DNA of 64,000 bases from NCBI RefSeq assembly GCF_000512205.2, contig NZ_CP006644.1, forward strand, positions 3,714,520 through 3,778,519, given 5' to 3'. Under the pieces are notes generated by a model. The model ran no database searches. It was not told the origin of the DNA and was given only the letters and a program-made list of their open reading frames with translations. The DNA comes from Sphingomonas sanxanigenens DSM 19645 = NX02 (GTDB taxonomy: Bacteria; Pseudomonadota; Alphaproteobacteria; Sphingomonadales; Sphingomonadaceae). How positions within the stretch are numbered: the stretch's first letter is position 1; every line of letters begins with the position of its first letter. The translations under genes and the position numbers were made by a program. Below are positions 17,217 to 27,650 of the stretch, one piece after another.

Positions 17217-17546
17217 ATGAATACCGACGCCGCGCTCTCGATCCTTGCCGCGCTCGCGCACCCGACACGGCTCGCCGCCCTTCGTCTGCTCATCCGGCAT
17301 GAGCCGGAGGGGCTGTCCACCGGCGCGCTGGTCGATGCCTCGGGGCTGACGCAGAGCACCTTCTCCACCCACCTCGCGGTGCTGGCGAAGGCGGGGCTGG
17401 TGGTGTCGGAGAAGCGCGGCCGTCAGCAGATCCAGCGCGCCGACCTCGACGCGCTGCGCGGATTGATGGTCTATCTGGCCAAGGATTGCTGCCAGGGCCG
17501 CGCCGAACTGTGCGAGCCGCTGCTCGCCGAACTCGACTGCGGCTGA
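17217..17546 (+). CDS. arsR: ArsR-family metalloregulator
   Basis: A 109-residue winged helix repressor. LAHPTRLAALRLLI begins the fold, the recognition helix is near LTQSTFSTHLAVLAKAGLV, and a C-terminal cysteine cluster Cys91-Cys92-x6-Cys99 (CCQGRAELC) is present. That arrangement resembles the arsenite site of the Acidithiobacillus-type ArsR, which uses a C-terminal Cys trio rather than the CxC of the plasmid R773 protein. It heads what was once an ars operon: a truncated arsC starts 10 bases after it, then a GNAT gene and a truncated acr3. The regulator looks intact. Confidence 0.82.
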   Translation: MNTDAALSILAALAHPTRLAALRLLIRHEPEGLSTGALVDASGLTQSTFSTHLAVLAKAGLVVSEKRGRQQIQRADLDALRGLMVYLAKDCCQGRAELCEPLLAELDCG

Positions 17547-17556
17547 CGAGGCCCCG

Positions 17557-17655
17557 ATGACGGATGTCGTGATCTATCATAATCCCGAATGCGGCACGTC
17601 GCGCAACGCGCTCGCCATGATCCGCAACGCGGCCATCGATGCGACGCGGCGATGA
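17557..17655 (+). pseudogene. arsC: Truncated arsenate reductase ArsC
   Basis: The frame encodes only 32 residues, but its start, MTDVVIYHNPECGTSRNA, is the diagnostic N-terminus of glutaredoxin-type arsenate reductase, including the catalytic Cys12 in NPECGTSR. Normal ArsC is about 115-140 residues. After LAMIRNAAIDATRR the frame ends in a TGA that overlaps the ATG of the next gene. The last residues could be the original C-terminus, in which case an internal deletion removed about 100 codons. The remnant has no substrate site beyond the first loop and should be inactive. Confidence 0.8.
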
Positions 17656-18188
17656 CGCCGACCATCCGCGCGGTCGGCGCGGACGACTCGCCATCGATCA
17701 CCGCGATCTACGCGCATCACGTGCTCCACGGCACCGCGACCTACGACATCGTGCCGCCGACCAAGGATGAGATCGCCGACAAGATCCGGACGATCACCGG
17801 CCGGGGCTGGCCCTTTCTGGTCGCGTGCGACGGGCCCGCCGTGGTCGGCTATGGCTATGCCACCCAGTTCCGCGACCGGCTCGCCTACGCCTTCGCCTGC
17901 GAGAACAGCATCTACATCGCCCATGACAGGCGCGGTGCCGGGATCGGCAAGCGCCTGCTGCAGGCGTTGCTGGACGCCGCCGAGGCCGGCGGGTTCCGCC
18001 AGATGGTCGCGGTGATCGGCGGCGGCGAGCCCGCCTCGGTCGCGCTGCACGCATCCTGCGGTTTCCGGCATGTCGGCCGGCTGGCGGGCATGGGCTGGAA
18101 GGCGGGGCGGTGGCTCGACACGGTCTACATGCAGATCGCGCTGGGCGGCGGCACCCTCACCCCGCCCGATGCCGATCGGGCGGATTGA
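17652..18188 (+). CDS. GNAT acetyltransferase, ArsN/phosphinothricin acetyltransferase type
   Basis: A 178-residue GNAT enzyme of the phosphinothricin/arsinothricin N-acetyltransferase group. Landmarks are IRAVGADDSPSITAIYAHHVLHGTATYD, the acetyl-CoA loop DRRGAGIGKRLLQALL, and VAVIGGGEPASVALHASCGF followed by GRLAGMGWKAGRWLDTVYMQ. Members of this group named ArsN occur inside ars operons and acetylate the antibiotic arsinothricin. The ATG at 17652 overlaps the stop of the arsC remnant. The gene is the only apparently intact resistance gene left in the cluster. A methionine sulfoximine or phosphinothricin acetyltransferase role is the alternative. Confidence 0.75.
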   Translation: MTPTIRAVGADDSPSITAIYAHHVLHGTATYDIVPPTKDEIADKIRTITGRGWPFLVACDGPAVVGYGYATQFRDRLAYAFACENSIYIAHDRRGAGIGKRLLQALLDAAEAGGFRQMVAVIGGGEPASVALHASCGFRHVGRLAGMGWKAGRWLDTVYMQIALGGGTLTPPDADRAD

Positions 18189-18191
18189 GCG

Positions 18192-18299
18192 ATGTCGCTG
18201 TTCGAACGCTATCTCCCCGCCTGGGTCGCGCTGTGCATCGTCGTCGGCATCGCGCTCGGCCATCTGCTGCCCGGCGCCTTCGCCGCGCTCGAGGTCGCG
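18192..18299 (+). pseudogene. 5' fragment of an Acr3-type arsenite efflux pump
   Basis: Four bases after the GNAT stop, an ATG opens about 36 residues beginning MSLFERYLPAWVALCIVVG and continuing IALGHLLPGAFAALEVA. This is the recognisable first helix of the Acr3 arsenite permease, normally about 350 residues and ten helices. Similarity stops at about 18300, and the frame then runs antisense into the OhrR-like gene to 18521 without looking like membrane protein. The break coincides with the end of the neighbouring gene, so a deletion joined the two. Only one helix remains, so no pump can be made. Confidence 0.75.
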
Positions 18300-18318
18300 G
18301 GTCTTGCCGGCGCCGCCC

Positions 18319-18798
18319 TCACCCCTCCCCCGCGCTCTCCCGCAGATGCCCGCGCATCACCACCAGCGCGTCGCGCATCGCGCCGAGCTGCTCCACCGTC
18401 ATCCCCGTCGCCCGCAGGATCTCCTCGGGCACGCATGCCGCTTCCTCCGCCAGCATGCGCCCGGCCTCGGTCAGCGAGACGCGGACGACGCGCTCGTCGG
18501 CGCCGTCGCGCTTGCGAGTGACGTAGCCGGCGGATTCCAGCCGCTTGATCAGCGGCGTGAGCGTGCTGGTTTCAAGAAAAAGCTTCTCGCCCAGCTCACC
18601 CACCGCCTGGCCGTCGCGCTGCCACAGCAGCACCATCGCCAAATATTGCGGATAGGTGAGCCCCAGCCGGTCGAGCAGCGGCTTGTAGACGCGATTGAAG
18701 GCGAGGCCGGCCGAGTAGACCGCAAAGCAGACGAACGGGTCGAGCGCGTCGTCGGGTGCAGCCGGCTTCGTCTTCAGCGGGGAATTGCGCTTTGCCAT
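18319..18798 (-). CDS. MarR-family regulator, OhrR-like
   Basis: A 159-residue MarR protein closest in pattern to the organic hydroperoxide sensor OhrR. It has the N-terminal VCFAVYSAGLAFNRVYKPLL with Cys24 at the place of the peroxide-reactive cysteine, LGLTYPQYLAMVLLW, and the winged helix LFLETSTLTPLIKRLESAGYV plus RDGADERVVRVSLTEAG. OhrR genes usually sit beside ohr, the thiol peroxidase they control, but none is here. The gene ends next to the acr3 fragment and may have been brought there by the same rearrangement. An 8-bp inverted repeat spans its start codon. Confidence 0.75.
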   Translation of the reverse strand: MAKRNSPLKTKPAAPDDALDPFVCFAVYSAGLAFNRVYKPLLDRLGLTYPQYLAMVLLWQRDGQAVGELGEKLFLETSTLTPLIKRLESAGYVTRKRDGADERVVRVSLTEAGRMLAEEAACVPEEILRATGMTVEQLGAMRDALVVMRGHLRESAGEG

Positions 18799-18808
18799 GC
18801 GCGCAATT
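18783..18808. promoter_or_regulatory. Inverted repeat over the OhrR-like start
   Basis: AATTGCGC (18783-18790) and GCGCAATT (18801-18808) form a perfect 8-bp inverted repeat around the start codon, and a second palindrome TCGTGCACGA lies at 18813-18822. Either could be the site for autoregulation by this MarR-type protein. Confidence 0.45.
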
Positions 18809-18875
18809 TAGGTCGTGCACGATATGATCGCAAGATGCGCAGACATCGGGATCGGCGTATCGCGCGCACATGTTG

Positions 18876-18902
18876 CCTCCCCGACGCTGCGTGCCGGGGA
18901 GG
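18876..18902 (-). terminator. Hairpin downstream of ppdK
   Basis: CCTCCCCG and CGGGGAGG (8-bp stem) enclose an 11-base loop that itself contains ACGC/GCGT. It lies just beyond the ppdK stop. Fifteen bases (CCCCGACGCTGCGTG) are identical to the trpE terminator at 29211, so it belongs to a repeated element. Confidence 0.55.
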
Positions 18903-18932
18903 AAAAGGGCGGCCGTCACCGCGGCGGGTGAA

Positions 18933-21596
<2,664 letters not shown>

Positions 21597-21617
21597 CGGA
21601 TCCCTTCCCCGTATTTT

Positions 21618-21639
21618 GTTGCATCGCAACATATGCAAC
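21618..21639. promoter_or_regulatory. GTTGCAT/ATGCAAC palindrome upstream of ppdK
   Basis: Seven-base arms at 21618-21624 and 21633-21639 form an inverted repeat, with an overlapping GTTGC/GCAAC pair at 21618-21630. It lies 22 bases upstream of the ppdK start. It looks like an operator, but the regulator is unknown. Confidence 0.45.
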
Positions 21640-21704
21640 GGCCCTGCTCATGGCGAGTCTGGTGTGGCCGCTGCAAACCTCAATCATCGCGTGCCGGCGG
21701 CGGA

Positions 21705-23735
21705 TCAGCCCTCGATCTTCGAGAAGTCCGCGACGCGCTGCACCGCGGCACGCACGCGCACCAGCATGCCGAGCCGCGCCGCCCGCTTGTCGGTGTCGGC
21801 ATCGTTGACGGTCACGGCATCGAAAAAGGCGTCGATCGGCGCGCGCAGCATCGCCAGCGCGGCCATCGCCCCTTCGAAATCCTCGGCCGCGACCGCGGCG
21901 GCGGCGGCCGGCTCGGCAGCATCGAGCGCCGCGACCAGCGCCGCTTCCGCGGGTTCCTGCGCATAGCCCGGCGTGAACGTCGGCGCCGCGGTGACGCCTT
22001 CCTTCTTGAGGATGTTCGCCGCGCGCTTGTAGCCCGCGAGCAGGTTGGCGCCATCGTCGGTCGCGACGAAGGATTGCAGCGCCTTCACCCGCGCCAGCAG
22101 GCGGACGAGATCATCCTCCCCGCCCAGCGCGAACACCGCGTCGATCAGGTCGTGGCGAACGCCCGCCTCGCGCTGCTGGACCTTGAGACGGTCGGCGAAG
22201 AAGTCGGCCAGTTCGCCGGTCACGTCGCGCGCGGTGCCGATGATCGCCTGGGCCTGCGCCACCACCGCGCGCAGGTTCAGCCGCGTGCCGTTGACGAGGA
22301 TCGTCTGGATCACCTGGAGCGCCGCACGGCGCAGCGCGAACGGATCCTTGGACCCGGTCGGCCGGATATCGCGCGCGAAGAAGGCGACGAGCGTGTCGAT
22401 CCGGTCGGCCAGCGCGACGCAGGCGGGTATGCACCCCTCGACCGCGGCGACATATTGCTGCTTCAGCGCTGAAACCGTACCCGGCTTTTCGCCGGCCCGC
22501 TCGGCATAATAGCCGCCCATGATGCCCTGCAGTTCGGGGAATTCGCCCACCATCTGCGTCGCGAGATCGGCCTTGGCGATCAGGCCCGCACGGCGCGCGG
22601 TCTCGGGGTCGCGCTCGGGGAAATAGGCCTCGGCGATCCAGCCGGCGAGTTCGCCGATCCGCTCCGCCTTGGCGCGCAGCGTGCCCATGCCCTCGTAGAA
22701 CAGCATCGTCTCGAGCTTGGGCAGCACATCGTCGAGCGGAACCTTCAGATCCTGCTCCCAGAAGAATTTCGCGTCGGACAGCCGCGCCGCGAGCACCTTG
22801 CGGTTGCCCTCTACGATCAGCGCGCCGCCATCCGCCGCAGCGATGTTCGCAGTGCAGATGAAGGCCGGCGCCAGCTTGCCCGCGGCATCGTTCAGCGCGA
22901 AATATTTCTGGTTGGTGCGCATGGTGAGCTGGATCACCTCGCGCGGCACGTCGAGGAACGCGGGATCGAAGCTGCCGAGCAGCGGCACCGGCCATTCGGT
23001 GAGGCCGGCATTCTCGATCACCAGCCCCTCGTCCGGCACCACCGTCAGCCCGGCATTGGCGGCGGCGCGGTCGGCGGCCTCGCGGATGATCGCGCGGCGC
23101 TTTTCCTGGTCGACGATCACATGGCAGGCGTTGAGCTTGGCCTCATAATCCTCGGCCGAGCCGATGGTGATGCGGCCCGGATGATGGAAGCGATGGCCGA
23201 CCGTCTCGGCGCCCGAATGCAGCCCGTCGATCGCGATCGGCACCACATCCTCGCCCAGCAGCGCGACGATGCCCTGCAGCGGGCGCACCCAGCGCAGGCT
23301 CTCGGTGGTCGCGGAGGCGGTGCCCCAGCGCATCGACTTGGGCCACGGGAAGGCGCGGACGATCGCCGGCACTGCCTCCGCCAGCACCGCGGCGGTCGGG
23401 CGGCCGGGCTTCTCGATCACCGCGAACAACACGCCATCGCGCTCGACCAGCGCCTCGCGGGTGAGGCCGGTCTTGCGCAGGAAACCCTCCAGCGCCTGCG
23501 GCGGCGCGGCGGCGCGCGGGCCCTTCAGTTCCTCGCTGACCGCCTCGGTGGCGAGGGGCAGCCCACGCGCGATCAGGGCCAGCCGGCGCGGCGTCGCGAA
23601 GGTCTCGATCGCCGCCGCCTTGAGGCCGGCGCGGCCGATCTCGTCGGCGAACAGCTTCGCGAGGTCGGCGCGCGCCTTGTCCTGCATGCGCGCCGGAATC
23701 TCCTCCGAGAGGAGTTCGAGAAGGAAATCGCTCAT
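21705..23735 (-). CDS. glyS: Glycyl-tRNA synthetase beta subunit
   Basis: A 676-residue beta subunit of the alpha2beta2 bacterial glycyl-tRNA synthetase, close to the usual 690. It starts MSDFLLELLSEEIPARMQ, a hallmark, and contains ALVERDGVLFAV, SMRWG, FTMRTNQKYFAL-like LTMRTNQKYFAL, the ARLSDAKFFWEQDLK block and DPFALRRAALQVIQTIL. The subunit binds tRNA and has an anticodon-binding C-terminus. The ribosome site GGAGAGGG before the ATG at 23735 is provided by the edge of a repeat hairpin. It follows glyQ on the same strand. Confidence 0.95.
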   Translation of the reverse strand: MSDFLLELLSEEIPARMQDKARADLAKLFADEIGRAGLKAAAIETFATPRRLALIARGLPLATEAVSEELKGPRAAAPPQALEGFLRKTGLTREALVERDGVLFAVIEKPGRPTAAVLAEAVPAIVRAFPWPKSMRWGTASATTESLRWVRPLQGIVALLGEDVVPIAIDGLHSGAETVGHRFHHPGRITIGSAEDYEAKLNACHVIVDQEKRRAIIREAADRAAANAGLTVVPDEGLVIENAGLTEWPVPLLGSFDPAFLDVPREVIQLTMRTNQKYFALNDAAGKLAPAFICTANIAAADGGALIVEGNRKVLAARLSDAKFFWEQDLKVPLDDVLPKLETMLFYEGMGTLRAKAERIGELAGWIAEAYFPERDPETARRAGLIAKADLATQMVGEFPELQGIMGGYYAERAGEKPGTVSALKQQYVAAVEGCIPACVALADRIDTLVAFFARDIRPTGSKDPFALRRAALQVIQTILVNGTRLNLRAVVAQAQAIIGTARDVTGELADFFADRLKVQQREAGVRHDLIDAVFALGGEDDLVRLLARVKALQSFVATDDGANLLAGYKRAANILKKEGVTAAPTFTPGYAQEPAEAALVAALDAAEPAAAAAVAAEDFEGAMAALAMLRAPIDAFFDAVTVNDADTDKRAARLGMLVRVRAAVQRVADFSKIEG

Positions 23736-23739
23736 TTAC

Positions 23740-23851
23740 CCTCTCCCCTCTGGGGAGAGGAACGACCCGCGCAGCGGGTCAGGGAGAGGGGGCTGATGCG
23801 GTCGCGCATAAACATCACACTGCCCCTCTCCTCGGAAGGGAGAGGGAGATT
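23740..23851. repeat. Hairpin cluster between glyQ and glyS
   Basis: Three hairpins follow each other: CCTCTCCCC/GGGGAGAGG (23740-23760), GACCCGC/GCGGGTC (23764-23780), and CCCTCTCC paired with GGGAGAGGG near 23824-23846. They match the composition of the other CCCCTCTCC-type repeats in the window and probably affect glyQ-glyS mRNA processing. Confidence 0.6.
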
Positions 23852-23859
23852 CATAGTGC

Positions 23860-24732
23860 TCATGCCGCCCACCCGTTCTTTTCCATCCACGCCTGGCAGC
23901 TGCCCTTGGCCAGATCGCGCACGCGGCCGATATAGGCTTGGCGCTCGGCCACGGAGATCACGCCGCGGGCGTTCAGCAGGTTGAAGATGTGGCTCGCCTT
24001 GATCGCCTGGTCATAGGCGGGCAGCGGCAGCTTGTTGTCCAGGCACACCTGGCATTCCGCCGCGGCATCCTTGAACCACCGGAACAAGGTCTCGGTGTTG
24101 GCGATCTCGAAATTATAGGTCGAGAACTGCTTCTCGTTTTCCAGGAACACGTCGCCATAGGAGACGCCGGCGTCGTTGAAGCGCAGGTCGTAGACCCGGT
24201 CGACGCCCTGGATATACATCGCCAGCCGCTCCAGCCCGTAGGTCAGCTCACCCGCGACCGGCTTGCAATCGAACCCGCCGACCTGCTGGAAATAGGTGAA
24301 CTGGGTCACCTCCATGCCGTCGCACCATACTTCCCAGCCGAGGCCCCAGGCGCCCAGTGTCGGGCTTTCCCAGTCATCCTCCACGAAGCGGATGTCGTGG
24401 CGGGTGAAGTCGATGCCGATCGCCTTCAGGCTGCCCAGATACAGTTCCTGGATGTCGCCCGGGCTGGGCTTCAGGATCACCTGATACTGATAATAATGCT
24501 GCAGCCGGTTCGGGTTCTCGCCATAGCGCCCATCCGCCGGGCGGCGGCTGGGCTGGACATAGGCGGCGTTCCACGGATTGGGGCCGAGCGCGCGCAAGGT
24601 GGTTGCCGGGTGGAAGGTACCGGCGCCCATCTCGACGTCATAGGGCTGGAGGATCACGCAGCCCCGGGCGCTCCAATAGGCATGGAGCGTCAGGATCAGG
24701 TCCTGAAAGCTGAGCGACTTGGGGTCAGGCAC
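23860..24732 (-). CDS. glyQ: Glycyl-tRNA synthetase alpha subunit
   Basis: A 290-residue catalytic subunit of glycyl-tRNA synthetase. The class II aminoacyl-tRNA synthetase core is clear: [25 protein letters not shown]-type start, [47 protein letters not shown] and [21 protein letters not shown], each quoted in part. The length is the normal 290-310. The apparent start is a GTG at 24732 with GAAGG upstream, and no in-frame ATG lies closer. glyS follows after the hairpin cluster. The two subunits act together in the cytoplasm. Confidence 0.95.
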   Translation of the reverse strand: MPDPKSLSFQDLILTLHAYWSARGCVILQPYDVEMGAGTFHPATTLRALGPNPWNAAYVQPSRRPADGRYGENPNRLQHYYQYQVILKPSPGDIQELYLGSLKAIGIDFTRHDIRFVEDDWESPTLGAWGLGWEVWCDGMEVTQFTYFQQVGGFDCKPVAGELTYGLERLAMYIQGVDRVYDLRFNDAGVSYGDVFLENEKQFSTYNFEIANTETLFRWFKDAAAECQVCLDNKLPLPAYDQAIKASHIFNLLNARGVISVAERQAYIGRVRDLAKGSCQAWMEKNGWAA

Positions 24733-24796
24733 GGTTTCGCCTTCGCTGTTGCAATATATGAAACGGCCGCCGCTTTGGCCGATGGATATCGGCGGG

Positions 24797-25549
24797 TCAA
24801 CCGACCGGCTGCGCGGCGGCGGCGATGATCGGCACGAAATCGGCGGCTTTCAGGCTGGCGCCGCCGACGAGCGCGCCGTCCACATCGGGAATGTGCAGCA
24901 GCGTGGCGGCGTTGGAGGGCTTCACCGAGCCGCCATAGAGGATGCGCACGCCCTGCCCCGCTTCCCCGAAGGTCGCGACCAGCCGCGCACGGATGGCGGC
25001 GTGCATCTCGCCCACCTCCGCGACGGACGGGGTGCGGCCGGTGCCGACCGCCCAGATCGGCTCATAGGCGACGACCAGCATCGCCGGGTCGACGTCCGCC
25101 GGCACCGAGCCTTCCACCTGCGCCTCGACGACGGCGACGGCATCGCCCGCGTCGCGCTGGTCCTCGCTCTCGCCCACGCAGACGATCGCGGTGAGGCCGC
25201 CGGCGATCGCGGCGTTCGCCTTGGCGCGGACGTCGGCGTCGCTTTCATGATGATCCGCGCGGCGCTCGCTGTGGCCGACGATCGCGAAGCGCGCGCCCGA
25301 TTCCTTGAGCATCGTCGCGGAAACGCAGCCGGTATGCGCGCCGGCGACATTGGCGTGGCAATCCTGCCCGCCGATGATGAGGTCGGGGCTGCGCAGCGCC
25401 GCCGCGGCGATCAGCGTGAAGGGCGGTGCCACAGCGATGTCGACTTCGGGGTAATCGTCCACCGCCGCGCCGATCGCGTCCAGCTCGGCCAGGGCCGACA
25501 GTTCGCCGTTCATTTTCCAGTTTCCGGCGATCAACTTCCTGTTGGCCAT
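24797..25549 (-). CDS. tpiA: Triosephosphate isomerase
   Basis: A 250-residue TIM-barrel enzyme that interconverts dihydroxyacetone phosphate and glyceraldehyde 3-phosphate. The active-site Lys in GNWKMNG, His in IVGHSERR, Glu in [12 protein letters not shown] and the phosphate loop [10 protein letters not shown] are all present. The ATG at 25549 has GGAAGGGG upstream. The open frame extends further but that part is the promoter region shared with ppiD, which is transcribed the other way. Confidence 0.95.
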   Translation of the reverse strand: MANRKLIAGNWKMNGELSALAELDAIGAAVDDYPEVDIAVAPPFTLIAAAALRSPDLIIGGQDCHANVAGAHTGCVSATMLKESGARFAIVGHSERRADHHESDADVRAKANAAIAGGLTAIVCVGESEDQRDAGDAVAVVEAQVEGSVPADVDPAMLVVAYEPIWAVGTGRTPSVAEVGEMHAAIRARLVATFGEAGQGVRILYGGSVKPSNAATLLHIPDVDGALVGGASLKAADFVPIIAAAAQPVG

Positions 25550-25688
25550 GATGTTTTGCCCCTTCCCCGTTTTTCCGTCCGATGGGCGTGCGCGATAGCA
25601 ACCGGCCGGATCGGCTTGCAACACGCTTGAAGCAAACCGTGCCGCCCCCTAAAGCGAGGGCCGTTTTTTCTTTGCCCGTAGGACTTCG

Positions 25689-27650
25689 ATGCTCAACCTT
25701 TTCCGCCGCGCACTCAGCTCGAGGGTCGGCATCGTGATCGCGGGCCTGCTGCTGGCAGTCATCGCCGTGGGCTTCGCGATGACCGACATCGGCAACACGC
25801 TGAACGGCAGCGGGCAGCAGCCGGGCAAGGGCGACCGGCTGGCCAAGATCGGCGACGAGGCGCTCTATGCCGGCGACGTCCGCCAGGCGATGGAAGCCGC
25901 GCTCGATGCCGAGCGTCGGCGCAATCCCACGCTCGACATGGCCGGCCTGATCGCGGCGGGCGGGTTCGAACAGGTGCTCGACGGCCTGATCGCGGAGCGC
26001 GCGGTCGACCTGTTCGGTCGCGAACAGGGCCTGCGCGCGAGCAAGAAGCTGGTCGATGGCGAAATCGCCAGCATCCCCGCCTTCCAAGGCGCCACCGGCA
26101 AGTTCGACCAGCAGACCTTTCTCCGCCTGCTGCGCGAGAACAATCTGACCGAGGATCAGTTGCGCGACCAGATCCAGCGCCAGCTCGTCGGTCGCCATCT
26201 GATGGTGCCGGTTTCCGCTGCCGCCAAGGCGCCGCGCCAGCTTGCCCTGCCCTATGCCTCGCTGCTGCTTGAACAGCGCGAAGGCACGCTGGCGGCGATT
26301 CCCGCGCAGGCGATGGACCGCGGCGCGGATCCGACCGCGGCCGAACTCGACCAGTTCTACAAGCGCAACCTGCGCCGCTTCACCGTGCCGGAACGCCGCG
26401 TGATCCGCTTCGCGCCGTTCGGCCCGGCGACGCTGCCCAAGGTCGCGCCGACCGAGGCGGAGGTCGCCAAGGCGTTCGCCGATCGCAAGGCGGAGTTCGC
26501 CGCGCGCGAGACCCGCACCTTGACGCAGGTGATCCTGCCGACCCGCGAAGCCGCGCTCGCGCTGGCGCAGAAGGTGCGCGGCGGCGCGGCGATCGCCGAC
26601 GCCGCGCGGGCGGTGGGCCTCGAAGCTTCCAACACCGGCGCGATCGAAAAGGCGATGTTCGCGGAGGCGAGCGCCCCCGCGGTCGCCAACGCCGCCTTCT
26701 CCGCCGCGAGGGAGGCGGTGACCGATCCCGTCCAGTCGCCGCTCGGCTGGCACGTGGTGCGCGTCGATGCGATCACCGCGGTGCCGGCGCGCACGCTCGA
26801 TCAGGTCCGCCCCGAACTGACGGCGGCGATCGACGCGAGCAAGACGCAGGCCGCCATCGCCGCGCTTCAGACGAAGATCCAGGACGCGATCGACGAGGGC
26901 GCGACCTTCGACGAGATCGTCGCCGCCAACAAGCTGGGCGTCACCACCACCCCGGCCGTCACCGCGACCGGCGCCGACCCCGACAAGCCGGACATGGCGC
27001 CGCCGCCGCAGATGGCAGAGGTGCTGCGCCCGGCGTTCGACGCCGAGGCCGATGACGATCCCGCGGTGGTGCCGGTGGGCCCGCCCGCCCAGCAGAGCTT
27101 CGCGCTGATGGACGTCGTCCGCATCCTGCCGCCGGCGCCGCGCCCGCTGACCGATCCGAGGATGAAGGAAGCGGTCACCGCCGACTTCATCGCCGATCGC
27201 CAGTCGAAGGCCGCGCGGGCCGTGGCGCTCGCGGTGATCGCCAAGGTCAGCAAGGGCATGGCGCTGGACCAGGCGCTGCGCGAGGTCGGCCGGCCGCTGC
27301 CGCCGACCCAGCCGATCGGTGGCCCGCGCCTCGCGCTGATGCAGGGCAACCGCCAGATCGATCCGACCGAGGAGCTGCTGTTCTCGATGCGCGAGAACAG
27401 CGTGAAGCTGCTCGCCATGCCCAACCGCGCCGGCTTCTTCGTGGTGCGCCTGCAGAAGATCATCCCCGGCGACGCCAATGCCCAGCCGCAGCTGGTGACC
27501 AACACGCAGCGCAGCTTCGACCAGACGCTGGGCGGCGAATATGCCGAGCAGTTCGCCGTCGCCGCGCGCACCGCGGTGGGCGTGGTCCGCGACGACAAGG
27601 CGATCGCCAAGCTCAAGCGCGAGCTGAGCGGCGCCCCCGCCGCCGAATGA
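25689..27650 (+). CDS. ppiD: SurA/PpiD-type periplasmic peptidyl-prolyl isomerase
   Basis: A 653-residue membrane-anchored chaperone. A single N-terminal helix (about 13-33, VGIVIAGLLLAVIAVGFAM) tethers a periplasmic body. The SurA-like N-terminal chaperone region runs to about 180, a parvulin PPIC domain lies near residues 240-365 (ETRTLTQVILPTREAA and SPLGWHVVRVDAI), and a long C-terminal segment follows. This is the alphaproteobacterial PpiD layout. It helps fold secreted and outer membrane proteins. It overlaps trpE by ATGA, an arrangement I know from sphingomonads. Confidence 0.85.
   Translation: MLNLFRRALSSRVGIVIAGLLLAVIAVGFAMTDIGNTLNGSGQQPGKGDRLAKIGDEALYAGDVRQAMEAALDAERRRNPTLDMAGLIAAGGFEQVLDGLIAERAVDLFGREQGLRASKKLVDGEIASIPAFQGATGKFDQQTFLRLLRENNLTEDQLRDQIQRQLVGRHLMVPVSAAAKAPRQLALPYASLLLEQREGTLAAIPAQAMDRGADPTAAELDQFYKRNLRRFTVPERRVIRFAPFGPATLPKVAPTEAEVAKAFADRKAEFAARETRTLTQVILPTREAALALAQKVRGGAAIADAARAVGLEASNTGAIEKAMFAEASAPAVANAAFSAAREAVTDPVQSPLGWHVVRVDAITAVPARTLDQVRPELTAAIDASKTQAAIAALQTKIQDAIDEGATFDEIVAANKLGVTTTPAVTATGADPDKPDMAPPPQMAEVLRPAFDAEADDDPAVVPVGPPAQQSFALMDVVRILPPAPRPLTDPRMKEAVTADFIADRQSKAARAVALAVIAKVSKGMALDQALREVGRPLPPTQPIGGPRLALMQGNRQIDPTEELLFSMRENSVKLLAMPNRAGFFVVRLQKIIPGDANAQPQLVTNTQRSFDQTLGGEYAEQFAVAARTAVGVVRDDKAIAKLKRELSGAPAAE

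Noticed and set aside
24733-24796. Glycine riboswitch or T-box before glyQ or tpiA
   Set aside because: The gaps are too short and show no conserved riboswitch core.
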